This document shows, piece by piece, positions 47,857-55,675 of a stretch of DNA of 64,000 bases. The DNA lies in the NCBI GenBank assembly GCA_947475525.1, contig CANJMI010000001.1, forward strand, positions 1 through 64,000. The letters run 5' to 3'. A model generated the notes under the pieces. The model was not told where the DNA came from and ran no database searches. It was given only the letters and a program-made list of their open reading frames with translations. The stretch's first letter is position 1, and every line of letters starts with the position of its first letter. This DNA is from Polyangiaceae bacterium. Its GTDB lineage: Bacteria > Myxococcota_A > Polyangia > Polyangiales > Polyangiaceae. Made by a program: the position numbers and the translations under genes.

Positions 47857-48858
47857 TCAGGGCTTGTAGATCGTGGCTTGACCGCCGAAGTCGGTCTGCC
47901 ATCTCTGTGTGAGCGACGTGAAGTCCGTCGACTCGACGAGCCCCTTGGCGACCAGCGCCGCGAGCGGCTCGAACACCGTGGCATCGATGGTGCTCGGACC
48001 GTCTTTCGCCACGATCGCGCTGGGTTCGATATTCCAGCTCGCGGTGAGCATCTGGCCGGGCTTAACGGTGCCGTCGGCGTAAAGCGCGACGAGCTCTTCG
48101 ACGCCGGCTACCTGGTCGTGCCACGCGCCAAAGGCGACGATGTTGCCGGCCGGAGCGTCGTCGAAATAATGGTCGCGGTCCTGGGGTCGCCATGCGCCAC
48201 TGACCAGCGGGTCATTCACGTGGTTGGGCGTGCCGGCACCGATCAAGATGTCGCCTCGCCAGAGCGCGGCCGGGAACTTCATGCCTGCGAGGGGCACTCG
48301 AAAACGATCCCATTCGGCGAACTCGGGCAGCGAAGGATCCCAGATGTGACCGCCGATGACGGTGCTGCCTCCGACGCCGAGTAGCTCGAGCAAGTGCGCG
48401 ACGTCGGTGTAGTTGTAGCCACCCTTCTCGTGGGAGTGAGGATCGATCGCGACGCCGAGATCGTCGCGCAAATGAACGAAGAGATTCTTGCCGTTGGTGC
48501 TCGCCTTGAGCGCATCGTCTTCGTAGAGCCGGGCGGCCTCGAGGTATTTCCAGTCGGGTTGCAGCACCCACGAAAGCTTGCGCGCCTTTGCGAAAGTGGC
48601 CACTTCGATGAGCGCGCCGCGTAGCCCGAGATACGAAGCCTTGCTCGGGGCACTACCGAGCTCACCTACGGGAGACTGATCCTCGATGTGGGTGAAGAGG
48701 ACGACCTCGACGACGGCGAGCGTAGCGGCGCCACCTCCCCCCGCACCGCCGGAGGAGGAGGAGGATGCCGCCGAGGAAGGCGCGACGGCCGCCGCGTCAC
48801 CACAGCCTACGCACGCCAGGAGTACGCCGAACGCAAAGGAGAAGAGTCTATCGTTCAC
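47857..48858 (-). CDS. Lipoprotein, deacetylase/hydrolase-like beta/alpha barrel (tentative)
   Basis: 333 residues from GTG 48858, chosen because it gives a lipoprotein signal (RLFSFAFGVLLACVGC); the frame is open to 48933. A Ser/Gly linker follows. The main part has VVLFTHIEDQSP, FVHLRDDLGVAIDPHSHEKGGYNYTDVAHLLELLG and IGGHIWDP, with D-x-H-S-H and spaced His residues, which recalls the NodB-like or related deacetylase barrels acting on polysaccharides. Metal-ligand assignment is not secure. It follows the 50885 gene in the same direction after 44 bases. Confidence 0.7.
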   Translation of the reverse strand: MNDRLFSFAFGVLLACVGCGDAAAVAPSSAASSSSSGGAGGGGAATLAVVEVVLFTHIEDQSPVGELGSAPSKASYLGLRGALIEVATFAKARKLSWVLQPDWKYLEAARLYEDDALKASTNGKNLFVHLRDDLGVAIDPHSHEKGGYNYTDVAHLLELLGVGGSTVIGGHIWDPSLPEFAEWDRFRVPLAGMKFPAALWRGDILIGAGTPNHVNDPLVSGAWRPQDRDHYFDDAPAGNIVAFGAWHDQVAGVEELVALYADGTVKPGQMLTASWNIEPSAIVAKDGPSTIDATVFEPLAALVAKGLVESTDFTSLTQRWQTDFGGQATIYKP

Positions 48859-48902
48859 GCGAGCAAGTGTAACCCGAACACGAGGGACCCACAACGCCTG
48901 GC

Positions 48903-50885
48903 TCAATTGGGCGTGCAACCATCGCCTCCACACACGTCGACAATCTCACCGGTGCGCCAGAACTGCACCATCTGGTGGTTGTGCGACTCGAGCTCCCGCG
49001 GTAGCGCGTGCGGGTCACCGACGGAGTCGAACGGCGGCAGGTTGCCAGGCGCGGGCCACGGATTGCCAAACTCGTAATTGACGATGCCGGAGCCGTGATG
49101 CGGGTAGCTGCCCGGTGTGACGAGCGCGACGTCTTTGCCGTAACCCGGCATGAGCTCGATGCCGAGCTTGGAGCGCGCGACGACTTCGTTCGTCAGCAGC
49201 GCGACCTGCCAATCGCCTTTGGCCGAAGCGAGGAGAACGTCATGGGCAGGCGTGTGCGGATGGGGCTCGACCGAGAGGTGCCGATAGTGGCTTACGGGAT
49301 CGACCGAGTCCCACAGGCCTTGGATGGCGGACAACAACACCAGGCGGTCGTGGGGCGACGGATAGATCACACGGAGGAGGAGGAAGAAGCCCGCAAAGTC
49401 GGTCGAGCGTTGCAGCAGTGTCGAGTAGTTGTTCCCGGGCACGCCGAGGTGTCCGCGCTCGATGTCGGTACTCAGCGCCATGTGGGTCGCCCCAAAAATG
49501 CCACCTTGTGAAATGCCGTTGTAGAAGAGCTGACTCTCGTCGATGACGACGCCGCGTGACCCGAGCGCGGGAAGTTTGCCGAAGCCGCGCTTGAGCGCAC
49601 GAGCGAGAAAGACGTGATTGAGCGCGCCCTGGTGAAGCCTGTCGGAGAGCGCAGGAAAATCCGATAGATCGCTTAGGAGCGCGAGGATTGTATCGACGTC
49701 CTCGTGACTCATGCCGAGCATGTCCGTGCCCACGATGACGAACTTCTCCTTGTTGGCGAGGCGATTCATCCAACCTGAGCGCACCTGAGTGTAGCTGCCA
49801 TTCAAGCCGTGACCGTGAAGGACGGCGCCGTGCGGTGCGCCCACCACGGCCGGTGCAATTGGGAGCGCGCTCCGCGGCACGCGCATGAGAAATCCAGCGT
49901 CGATCATCCCGGTTTTTTCAGGCAATCCGTTCTGACCGAAGGTGAGCTTGTAGGCCTTTTGGCTGCCGACCTTCACTTCGTGCAAGTAATGCGGAACGGC
50001 AAACGTCCCTTCGAGCTCGAAGGCGATGTCGGGACTCTCGGCCACCGTAAACTCCGTCACAGTCTTGACCGTAACCGCAGGCGAGGCGTCACCGAGACTC
50101 GCGAGGGCGTCATCGCGCATGTGAAGGAGCGGCCCGTGCAGCGCTTCGCTCGAAGCCGTCACCCAGTCGAACGCGAGGGTCAGCTCACCGCGCGCGAACC
50201 CTTGCGCTTCAAGGCCGGCAAAGAGCCCATCGAAACGCTCCTGGCGGGATTCGACCGGGGTGCCCGCACTGCGGTGATCGCGCAGCGCGAGGAACGCGTC
50301 ACTCGGCGCAATTGGGCTTCCGTCGCGGGAGACGAGACCCCGGAGCGCGACGACGTAACGCGTAGCCTCCTCGAGGAGCACCGCGGGACGCACGACGAGG
50401 GCGCGCTTCTCGACATCGGGCTCGGTGAGGTCGAGCTCCGCCCAGCAGGGAATTCGCTCGAAGGTGGCGTCGCCGGTGACCTTGAAAAAACCAATCGGCG
50501 AGGTGTTTGCGAGCGAGTCCTCGATGCGCGTCTCGTCGGGTATCGAAGCGGCGTCGAGTCGCGGGAAATAAACGACCGCGGGTTGGCCGACGCCGAAACC
50601 GTCGAGGCGGCGATAGGGCGCTGGATCGACATGAACGCCGGCCTGATTCGCGGGCAAGGTGGTGGGTCCGTACGCGAGCGTGTACCCGGTGACGCGCGTC
50701 TCATCCTTCTCGAGGTAGCGACTCGATGGAAACGGCATCGCGCAATGCTCGGGGACGAGCGGGTCGCAATCCGGCTCGTCGGGAATCGACAACGGTGGAA
50801 GCTCGACGGGGCTCTGGCTGCAACCGGAGAGCGCGGCGAGCGACATCGAGAGCGCGGTGAACCAACCTGCGAGCGGAGTGACCAT
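48903..50885 (-). CDS. Large lipoprotein with alpha/beta-hydrolase elbow
   Basis: 660 residues from ATG 50885; the frame stays open to 51011, but this start puts the lipobox (LAALSGCSQSP) at the right distance. Residues 20 to about 350 form a beta-rich region with several DxxE and Pro turns. Further on, VLHGHGLNGSY gives an oxyanion-type HGxG, and YNGISQGGIFGAT gives GxSxG with Ser as nucleophile. A His near the end (PHHGSGIVNYEFG) could complete the triad. This suggests a secreted esterase or lipase-like hydrolase, with the substrate unknown. Many myxobacteria have such large lipoproteins. Confidence 0.78.
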   Translation of the reverse strand: MVTPLAGWFTALSMSLAALSGCSQSPVELPPLSIPDEPDCDPLVPEHCAMPFPSSRYLEKDETRVTGYTLAYGPTTLPANQAGVHVDPAPYRRLDGFGVGQPAVVYFPRLDAASIPDETRIEDSLANTSPIGFFKVTGDATFERIPCWAELDLTEPDVEKRALVVRPAVLLEEATRYVVALRGLVSRDGSPIAPSDAFLALRDHRSAGTPVESRQERFDGLFAGLEAQGFARGELTLAFDWVTASSEALHGPLLHMRDDALASLGDASPAVTVKTVTEFTVAESPDIAFELEGTFAVPHYLHEVKVGSQKAYKLTFGQNGLPEKTGMIDAGFLMRVPRSALPIAPAVVGAPHGAVLHGHGLNGSYTQVRSGWMNRLANKEKFVIVGTDMLGMSHEDVDTILALLSDLSDFPALSDRLHQGALNHVFLARALKRGFGKLPALGSRGVVIDESQLFYNGISQGGIFGATHMALSTDIERGHLGVPGNNYSTLLQRSTDFAGFFLLLRVIYPSPHDRLVLLSAIQGLWDSVDPVSHYRHLSVEPHPHTPAHDVLLASAKGDWQVALLTNEVVARSKLGIELMPGYGKDVALVTPGSYPHHGSGIVNYEFGNPWPAPGNLPPFDSVGDPHALPRELESHNHQMVQFWRTGEIVDVCGGDGCTPN

Positions 50886-51011
50886 CGTGAGGGGACGATA
50901 GCGGACGTCGCGCGAAAAGGCCGCGTGCAAGGCGGAGGGGTGGCGGACCGACGGCGGGCGGGTGGCGGCCGCCACCTGAAGAAGGCCGACGACGCGGAGA
51001 GGCTGCGCCAA

Positions 51012-51045
51012 TAAGCAGCATATTTACGTTAATTATTGAGTTCTA
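51012..51045. promoter_or_regulatory. AT-rich island between two divergent genes
   Basis: AAGCAGCATATTTACGTTA followed by ATTATTGAG stands out in a GC-rich window and lies between the large lipoprotein gene (leftward) and the HhH gene (rightward, ATG 51067). It may hold promoters for one or both. The -10/-35 boxes cannot be fixed by eye. Confidence 0.3.
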
Positions 51046-51066
51046 ACGCCTGGCACGCGGCTCGCT

Positions 51067-51618
51067 ATGTCGGGCGCCATGAGCGTTATGAACGAACGGA
51101 CACAGACCACCGCCGGGCCACTCGCGCGGCGGCTCGGAAAGGGCCTCGGGTGGGCGGCCGCGCTCGGCTCGCTGCTTTGGGTAGGCTCGCGAACCGTACC
51201 GCGGGTGTTCGCGCCACCTGTCGAAAGGGCAAAAGCGGTAGCAGAAGTCACCCCCCTGGGCGTCGCCACGGTGCCCGCAACCGTGTTGGCCGCGCTGCCC
51301 GCCACGGGGCTGGTCCCACCGTGCAAAGACGGCATGCGCGTCGAAGGCGGGGTGCTCGCGGACGGTCGTGTCGTGCTCAATCGCGCCGGCATCACGGATT
51401 TGATGGAGCTGCCGGGCGTTGGCGAGAAACGTGCGCGGGCGATAGTCGCCTTGCGCGAGCGTGTGGGGAAGTTTCGGAGTCTCCGGGACCTGCTGCGCGT
51501 GCGTGGGATCGGGGCGCGTATGTTGCGGCGACTCGAATCCAAAGCGGTGCTCGACGCGCCGAGCGAAGGGGTTGATGAGCACGCCAAGGCGCCCGAAAAC
51601 GTAGGGAGGGGCGCGTGA
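51067..51618 (+). CDS. Membrane-anchored ComEA-like helix-hairpin-helix protein
   Basis: 183 residues. One membrane helix lies near residues 27-43 (GLGWAAALGSLLWVG), with the rest outside or periplasmic. From about 103 to 160 a double helix-hairpin-helix DNA-binding unit follows: VLNRAGITDLMELPGVGEKRARAIVALRERVGKFRSLRDLLRVRGIGARMLRRL. The layout matches ComEA-type DNA receptors for uptake of DNA, although no competence gene is near. DNA uptake is an inference from the fold. The start could also be the ATG at 51079 or 51088. Confidence 0.85.
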   Translation: MSGAMSVMNERTQTTAGPLARRLGKGLGWAAALGSLLWVGSRTVPRVFAPPVERAKAVAEVTPLGVATVPATVLAALPATGLVPPCKDGMRVEGGVLADGRVVLNRAGITDLMELPGVGEKRARAIVALRERVGKFRSLRDLLRVRGIGARMLRRLESKAVLDAPSEGVDEHAKAPENVGRGA

Positions 51619-51641
51619 CGGCGGCGGTGTTTCTTCTCGGA

Positions 51642-52958
51642 TCAGCGGGATGGCAGCGGCGACGCGCTCGGACTCGCCGATGGGTGAGTCGGTGCCGAAG
51701 CCTTGGGCGGGTAGGTGACCTTCATGTCCACATCGATGAGCACGGTCTGGCCGGAGATAAGCTCGATCGAGCGCGTTTCATCGGGAGCCGAGGGATGCCG
51801 CAAAATCACGCTGTGCTTTCCGGGGGAGACGGCGAGCGGCGCGCCGATCGGCGTCACGTCGATGCGCCTGCCATCGACGATGAGCTCTGCCCACGGCCGC
51901 GCGAGTACGCGAAGGTGGCCCGACTCATCGAGAACGCCGCGGGCCCCGGTCGGACCGTCCTCGGCGGCATCCCCGCCAAGGCGCCAAACGAGCGCCCCAA
52001 CGAGGACGAGCGCCCCAACGCCAGCGAGCAGAGCGAGCGAGCGCGGCACCTGGAGCGCGGGGAACGCAGAGCCGCGCACGGCCTTTCGATCGAGCGGTTC
52101 GGGGAGCCCTTCGCCAAGTCCGATCTCCGCGAGCACCCGCGCGACGAGGACGTCCGACGGCAGCGAGGTCTCTTGGCGCAGCGAGCGCGTCAGCCGGGCC
52201 GCAACCGACGCGAGATCGGGGAATCTGTCGTGGCGGCGCTTCTCGAGGCAACCCATCACGATGGCCTGCAACGAAGACGGAATGCGCACTGCTTTTTCGC
52301 CGAGAGGCAACGGCGGCGCGTGGCGGACACGCTGGCTTACGCCCTCACGATCGCCCTCGAACGGGCTCCTGCCAGTCAGCATCCGATAGAGAAGCCCACC
52401 GATGAGGAAAACATCGCTCCGAGCATCGGCCTCGTCCCCGATGATCTGCTCCGGCGACAAGTACTCCGGCGCATCGAGATCGCTCGGACCGGGCTCCGCC
52501 GCGACGGGTGCATGAAGGCAAACGCCACCTTGGGCCGTGAGCTCGACCATCGACGGACGCCACGCGGCGTGCGAACCCCCAACCCGGTGCAGCGCACCGA
52601 GCCCGAGCGCGACCTCAATGGCGATGGCCATCGCAGACGAAGGCGCGATCCGCGTCGCTTGCCGCAACACCGCGTCGAGGCGATGCCCCGCACGATCGAC
52701 GAGCACGAGCGCAGGAGTGGGCCCGTCACGCAGGACCTCGATCAAGGTCGGCCAGGCCGGGTGTCGAAGGGCCCCGAACACCTCGATCTCGCGCTCGAGG
52801 GCACGCGCCGCCGGAGCCACGTTCGTCAGTCCGGGCTTCGCTGTCTTGATAAGCACGCTCGGTTCACGACCGCGTCGCGCCCGGAGCGTTACGACGAGCC
52901 GCTCGACGGAGACCGTCTCCAGGACCTGATACGGACCGACGGCTTCGTTTTCCATCAT
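51642..52958 (-). CDS. PEGA-domain pseudokinase
   Basis: 438 residues from ATG 52958, which overlaps the gpmI-like stop (ATGA); the frame extends to 53000. Residues 1-270 have a protein-kinase fold: a lysine in VLIKTAKPG, then LSPEQIIGDEADARSDVFLIGGLLYRMLTG and FPDLASVAARL. But there is no Gly loop, the HRD region reads SHAAWRPSMVEL without the catalytic Asp, and there is no DFG. It is therefore a pseudokinase. A membrane helix (about 325-342, LALLAGVGALVLVGALVW) and an outside PEGA domain (AELIVDGRRIDVTPIGAPLAVSPGKHSVIL) follow. It may sense or scaffold rather than phosphorylate. Confidence 0.9.
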   Translation of the reverse strand: MMENEAVGPYQVLETVSVERLVVTLRARRGREPSVLIKTAKPGLTNVAPAARALEREIEVFGALRHPAWPTLIEVLRDGPTPALVLVDRAGHRLDAVLRQATRIAPSSAMAIAIEVALGLGALHRVGGSHAAWRPSMVELTAQGGVCLHAPVAAEPGPSDLDAPEYLSPEQIIGDEADARSDVFLIGGLLYRMLTGRSPFEGDREGVSQRVRHAPPLPLGEKAVRIPSSLQAIVMGCLEKRRHDRFPDLASVAARLTRSLRQETSLPSDVLVARVLAEIGLGEGLPEPLDRKAVRGSAFPALQVPRSLALLAGVGALVLVGALVWRLGGDAAEDGPTGARGVLDESGHLRVLARPWAELIVDGRRIDVTPIGAPLAVSPGKHSVILRHPSAPDETRSIELISGQTVLIDVDMKVTYPPKASAPTHPSASPSASPLPSR

Positions 52959-54586
52959 CCCCGAATGAGGAGTGACCGGCCGGTCATCTCTTGGGGGCAC
53001 TCGAGTGCAAGCACGTCGAGGATCGTCGGTGCGACGTCAGCGAGACCGCCTCCCGCTCTCAGGCTTGCGCCGTCGAGCCCATCGCAGACGAGAACGAACG
53101 GAACGGGATTCGTCGAATGGGGACCCTGGGATCGACCCCGGCTATCTTGGAGCGCTTCGCAACCTCCGTGGTCGGCGGTAACCACGAGCGCCCCGTTTGC
53201 GGCAGCGGTAGCCTTCACGATCGTACCGAGCGCCACATCGAGGGCTTCGAGCGCGAGCTTCGTCGCGTCCCGATTTCCGGTCCCCGCAACGCGTTCCGCG
53301 CTCCCGAGGTGGACGAAGATGACGTCATGCTGCCCAGCTTCAATCGCAGCAACGGCGCGCTGCGCAACCCGCGCGATGTGGAGCTCGGGTTTTTCATCGT
53401 AGCGTTCGATGAGCTTCGGCGACGGGACGCTCTCGCGGAACTCACCCTCCACGGGAAGTTCGCGACCACCACCGAAGAACGTGGTCGCGTGGTCGATGCG
53501 ATCGGACTCAAAGATACGAAGCTGCGTGCAGTGAGCACGCGCGAGCACCTCGCCCAAGCAAGCCGCACTCGGCGCACGCGGGAACGCGACCGGAAGCGAG
53601 AGCGCGCTCGAACTCCGCGCGAGCGTGCCGAGGCAATGCTCACGAAACGCACGAACCGGGTGATGCCGATCCATCAATAGATCGCTCACAATTTCGTCCG
53701 GCAAGCCGTCTCGGCCGAGGAGCTGCGTCAGCTGGCGGAGGCCATCGCCTCGATGGTGGAAGACGAGACCGCAATCCTCACCCGTCCACTCCCACACGGG
53801 CGGCGTTCCGCTAAAATCGCACAAGAAGTCGCCGCGCAGCCCTTGGTACTCACCGATTCGCGTGGGCTCGACGTACGCATCGGTAATGCCCTGCCCGTAG
53901 GCGAGGCTCAGCGCATCAAACACCGTCTCGGACCGCTGTGCCGTCGGGCCGAGTACGTTGTCCCGAACGATCGCGTGGAACGCACAGTGGACGCGATCCC
54001 AACGCCCGTCGCCGTCCATCGCATAGTGGCGCCCCGAGACCGTGCCGACAACCGCGTTCTTGCCCTCGAGATGCAGCTGCAACCGATCGAGGAGCGAGGC
54101 CGCGCTCTTCGGCGGAGTGTCGACGCCATCGAGGACCGCGTGAATGACGACCGGTATCTCGTGGAATGCAGCGAGATCGACGAGGGCGAGCAGGTGCTCG
54201 AAGGAGCTGTGTACGCCCGCGGTCGACACGAGTCCGATGAGGTGGAGCGGGGAGGCGTCGTAGACGGCGAGTTGCATCAAGCGGTCGAGCTCGACGTTGT
54301 GGCCATGCTTGTTGGCGGCAATGGCGTCGTCGATGACCACGCGCGTGCTTTTGACGATGCGCCCCGCGCCAAGCGTAAGAAGGCCGGCCTCTCCAGAACC
54401 GCGTGCTCCCTCGGGCAGTCCGACGCTCACGCCGCTCGCCGCAAGCGAAGTCGAGAGCCCCCGAGCGCGCAGCTCGACGAGCACGGGCATCCGGGCCGCC
54501 AGAACCGCGTTGCCCTCAGCTGGCTCGGCGACACCGATCCCGTCGAGCACGGCGAGCACGAGCGGGCGGGGTCGAGGAGGGGTCAT
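52955..54586 (-). CDS. Phosphoglycerate mutase (iPGM)-like protein with degenerate active site
   Basis: 543 residues, close to the usual 510-540 of 2,3-bisphosphoglycerate-independent phosphoglycerate mutase. Family landmarks are clear: VLAVLDGIGVAEP, GLPEGARGSGEAGLLTLGAGR, GVHSSFEHLLALVDLA, AMDGDGRWDRVHCAFHAIV, PSPKLIERYDEKPE and VVTADHGGCEAL. But key sites are changed: the catalytic Ser of GNSEVGH is Gly (GSGEAGL, Ser one place earlier), the FANPDMVGHTG metal site reads LGSAERVAGTG (Asp to Glu and His to Gly), and the ETEKYAH lysine is Arg (ESDRIDH). The DH of TADHG and the final His remain. Mutase activity is thus doubtful. It may be a pseudoenzyme or have a new activity. Confidence 0.9.
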   Translation of the reverse strand: MTPPRPRPLVLAVLDGIGVAEPAEGNAVLAARMPVLVELRARGLSTSLAASGVSVGLPEGARGSGEAGLLTLGAGRIVKSTRVVIDDAIAANKHGHNVELDRLMQLAVYDASPLHLIGLVSTAGVHSSFEHLLALVDLAAFHEIPVVIHAVLDGVDTPPKSAASLLDRLQLHLEGKNAVVGTVSGRHYAMDGDGRWDRVHCAFHAIVRDNVLGPTAQRSETVFDALSLAYGQGITDAYVEPTRIGEYQGLRGDFLCDFSGTPPVWEWTGEDCGLVFHHRGDGLRQLTQLLGRDGLPDEIVSDLLMDRHHPVRAFREHCLGTLARSSSALSLPVAFPRAPSAACLGEVLARAHCTQLRIFESDRIDHATTFFGGGRELPVEGEFRESVPSPKLIERYDEKPELHIARVAQRAVAAIEAGQHDVIFVHLGSAERVAGTGNRDATKLALEALDVALGTIVKATAAANGALVVTADHGGCEALQDSRGRSQGPHSTNPVPFVLVCDGLDGASLRAGGGLADVAPTILDVLALECPQEMTGRSLLIRG

Positions 54587-54616
54587 GGGGCCGGCGACGT
54601 TAGCACGGACGAGCCC

Positions 54617-55375
54617 TCAACCTTCAGGGGCGGGTACCGGAGCGCGAGTGCGCGGCATCACCTTTCGCTGCGAACCACGGTGGGATATCGAGTCCCGTGC
54701 GAGCACGTCGGCGCGCTCGTTGAGTTCGACACCCGCGTGACCCGGAACGTAGCGAAGCTCGACCTTGCGACCGACGATGCTGCGACGAAGCTCAGCCACA
54801 AGCTCGGTGTTCGCTTTGGCTTTCCAACCTTGCTGAACGACGCCGATCGCGTAGCGACTGTCGGTATAAACCACGAGGGGCATCGCAGGATCGATAGCCT
54901 CGATCGCACGGAGCACGGCGGTCAGCTCGGCCACGTTGTTCGTCGCGTGGCCAAGGTACTCGGAGAGCTCGATGCGCTCGCCTTCCGTGACGACAACGAC
55001 ACCGAGGCCGGCGGGACCAGGATTTCCCGAGCAGGCGCCGTCGCTGTACGCGAGTGCCGAATTGGGCGCGGGGCTCGTCGGTGGCTTACCCGATGGCGCG
55101 GTCGAACCTTTGGCGGCGCTTGCCGAGCCGCCTTCACGAACCGCGGGAGCGCCTTTCGGTGCGTCGCGCTTCACTTCTTCGGCGGGGTTGCACGTATCCT
55201 CCGGAAGCACCGTCGGATCGAGGATGACGACGTTCGAGGTGACCGCGCGGTAGAGTCGCCCGTCACGCTGCTGGTAGCGAATCTCGACGCGCCCGCCGGC
55301 GCTGACGAGGCCGCCGGCTTCATCCACTCTCGCGAAGACCTTCGTCCCTCGCACGTTGGCACGCACCCACGGCAT
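54617..55375 (-). CDS. rnhA: Ribonuclease HI with extra N-terminal domain
   Basis: 252 residues. The catalytic part, residues about 105-235, has all four acidic residues: YSDGACSGNPGPAG, NNVAELTAVLRAI, VYTDSRYAIGVVQQGWKAKAN and PGHAGVELNERADVLAR. It cuts RNA in RNA-DNA hybrids. The first 65 residues (MPWVRANVRGTKVFARVDEA, VEIRYQQRDGRLYRAVTSN) form a small beta-rich domain that does not match the hybrid-binding domain of eukaryotic RNase H1; an acidic and Ala-rich linker follows. It lies 2 bases after bolA and 30 bases before the gpmI-like gene. Confidence 0.94.
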   Translation of the reverse strand: MPWVRANVRGTKVFARVDEAGGLVSAGGRVEIRYQQRDGRLYRAVTSNVVILDPTVLPEDTCNPAEEVKRDAPKGAPAVREGGSASAAKGSTAPSGKPPTSPAPNSALAYSDGACSGNPGPAGLGVVVVTEGERIELSEYLGHATNNVAELTAVLRAIEAIDPAMPLVVYTDSRYAIGVVQQGWKAKANTELVAELRRSIVGRKVELRYVPGHAGVELNERADVLARDSISHRGSQRKVMPRTRAPVPAPEG

Positions 55376-55377
55376 CG

Positions 55378-55608
55378 TCAGGGGGTCCGCGCGACGATCG
55401 AGTCGATGGCGTGCACGGGGGCGGCGTCGCCAGCCATCAATGCTTTAAGCGCGCCGAGCACCATCCGGTGCCGCTCGAGCGTGCTCTTTTGCTCGAAAGC
55501 CGTGGACACGACGGTGAGCTGAAAATGGCGGCCATCCCCGGTCACACCGACCTCAGCCCCCGCAATCGCGTGTTCGATCGCTTCGCGAATGGAGTCTCCG
55601 ATCAGCAT
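55378..55608 (-). CDS. bolA: BolA-family protein
   Basis: 76 residues. MLIGDSIREAIEHAIAGAEV, then GDGRHFQLTVVSTAFEQKSTLERHRMVLGALKALMAGD, match the BolA fold with the conserved His of RHRMV-type loops. BolA proteins pair with monothiol glutaredoxins in Fe-S handling; the window's own glutaredoxin-fold gene lacks cysteine and lies 8 kb away, so a link between them is only speculation. It shares the leftward unit with rnhA. Confidence 0.93.
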   Translation of the reverse strand: MLIGDSIREAIEHAIAGAEVGVTGDGRHFQLTVVSTAFEQKSTLERHRMVLGALKALMAGDAAPVHAIDSIVARTP

Positions 55609-55675
55609 TCCGCATCTATAGCGCCTGCCGTGCCGCTCGTCACGAGTCGTGGCGACGACCCAAGAGCCGGACGGC

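Noticed and set aside
51615-55522. Two very long plus-strand frames (595 and 589 codons) opposite the pseudokinase, gpmI-like and rnhA genes
   Set aside because: Minus-strand products have family motifs; the plus-strand frames are compositional shadows.
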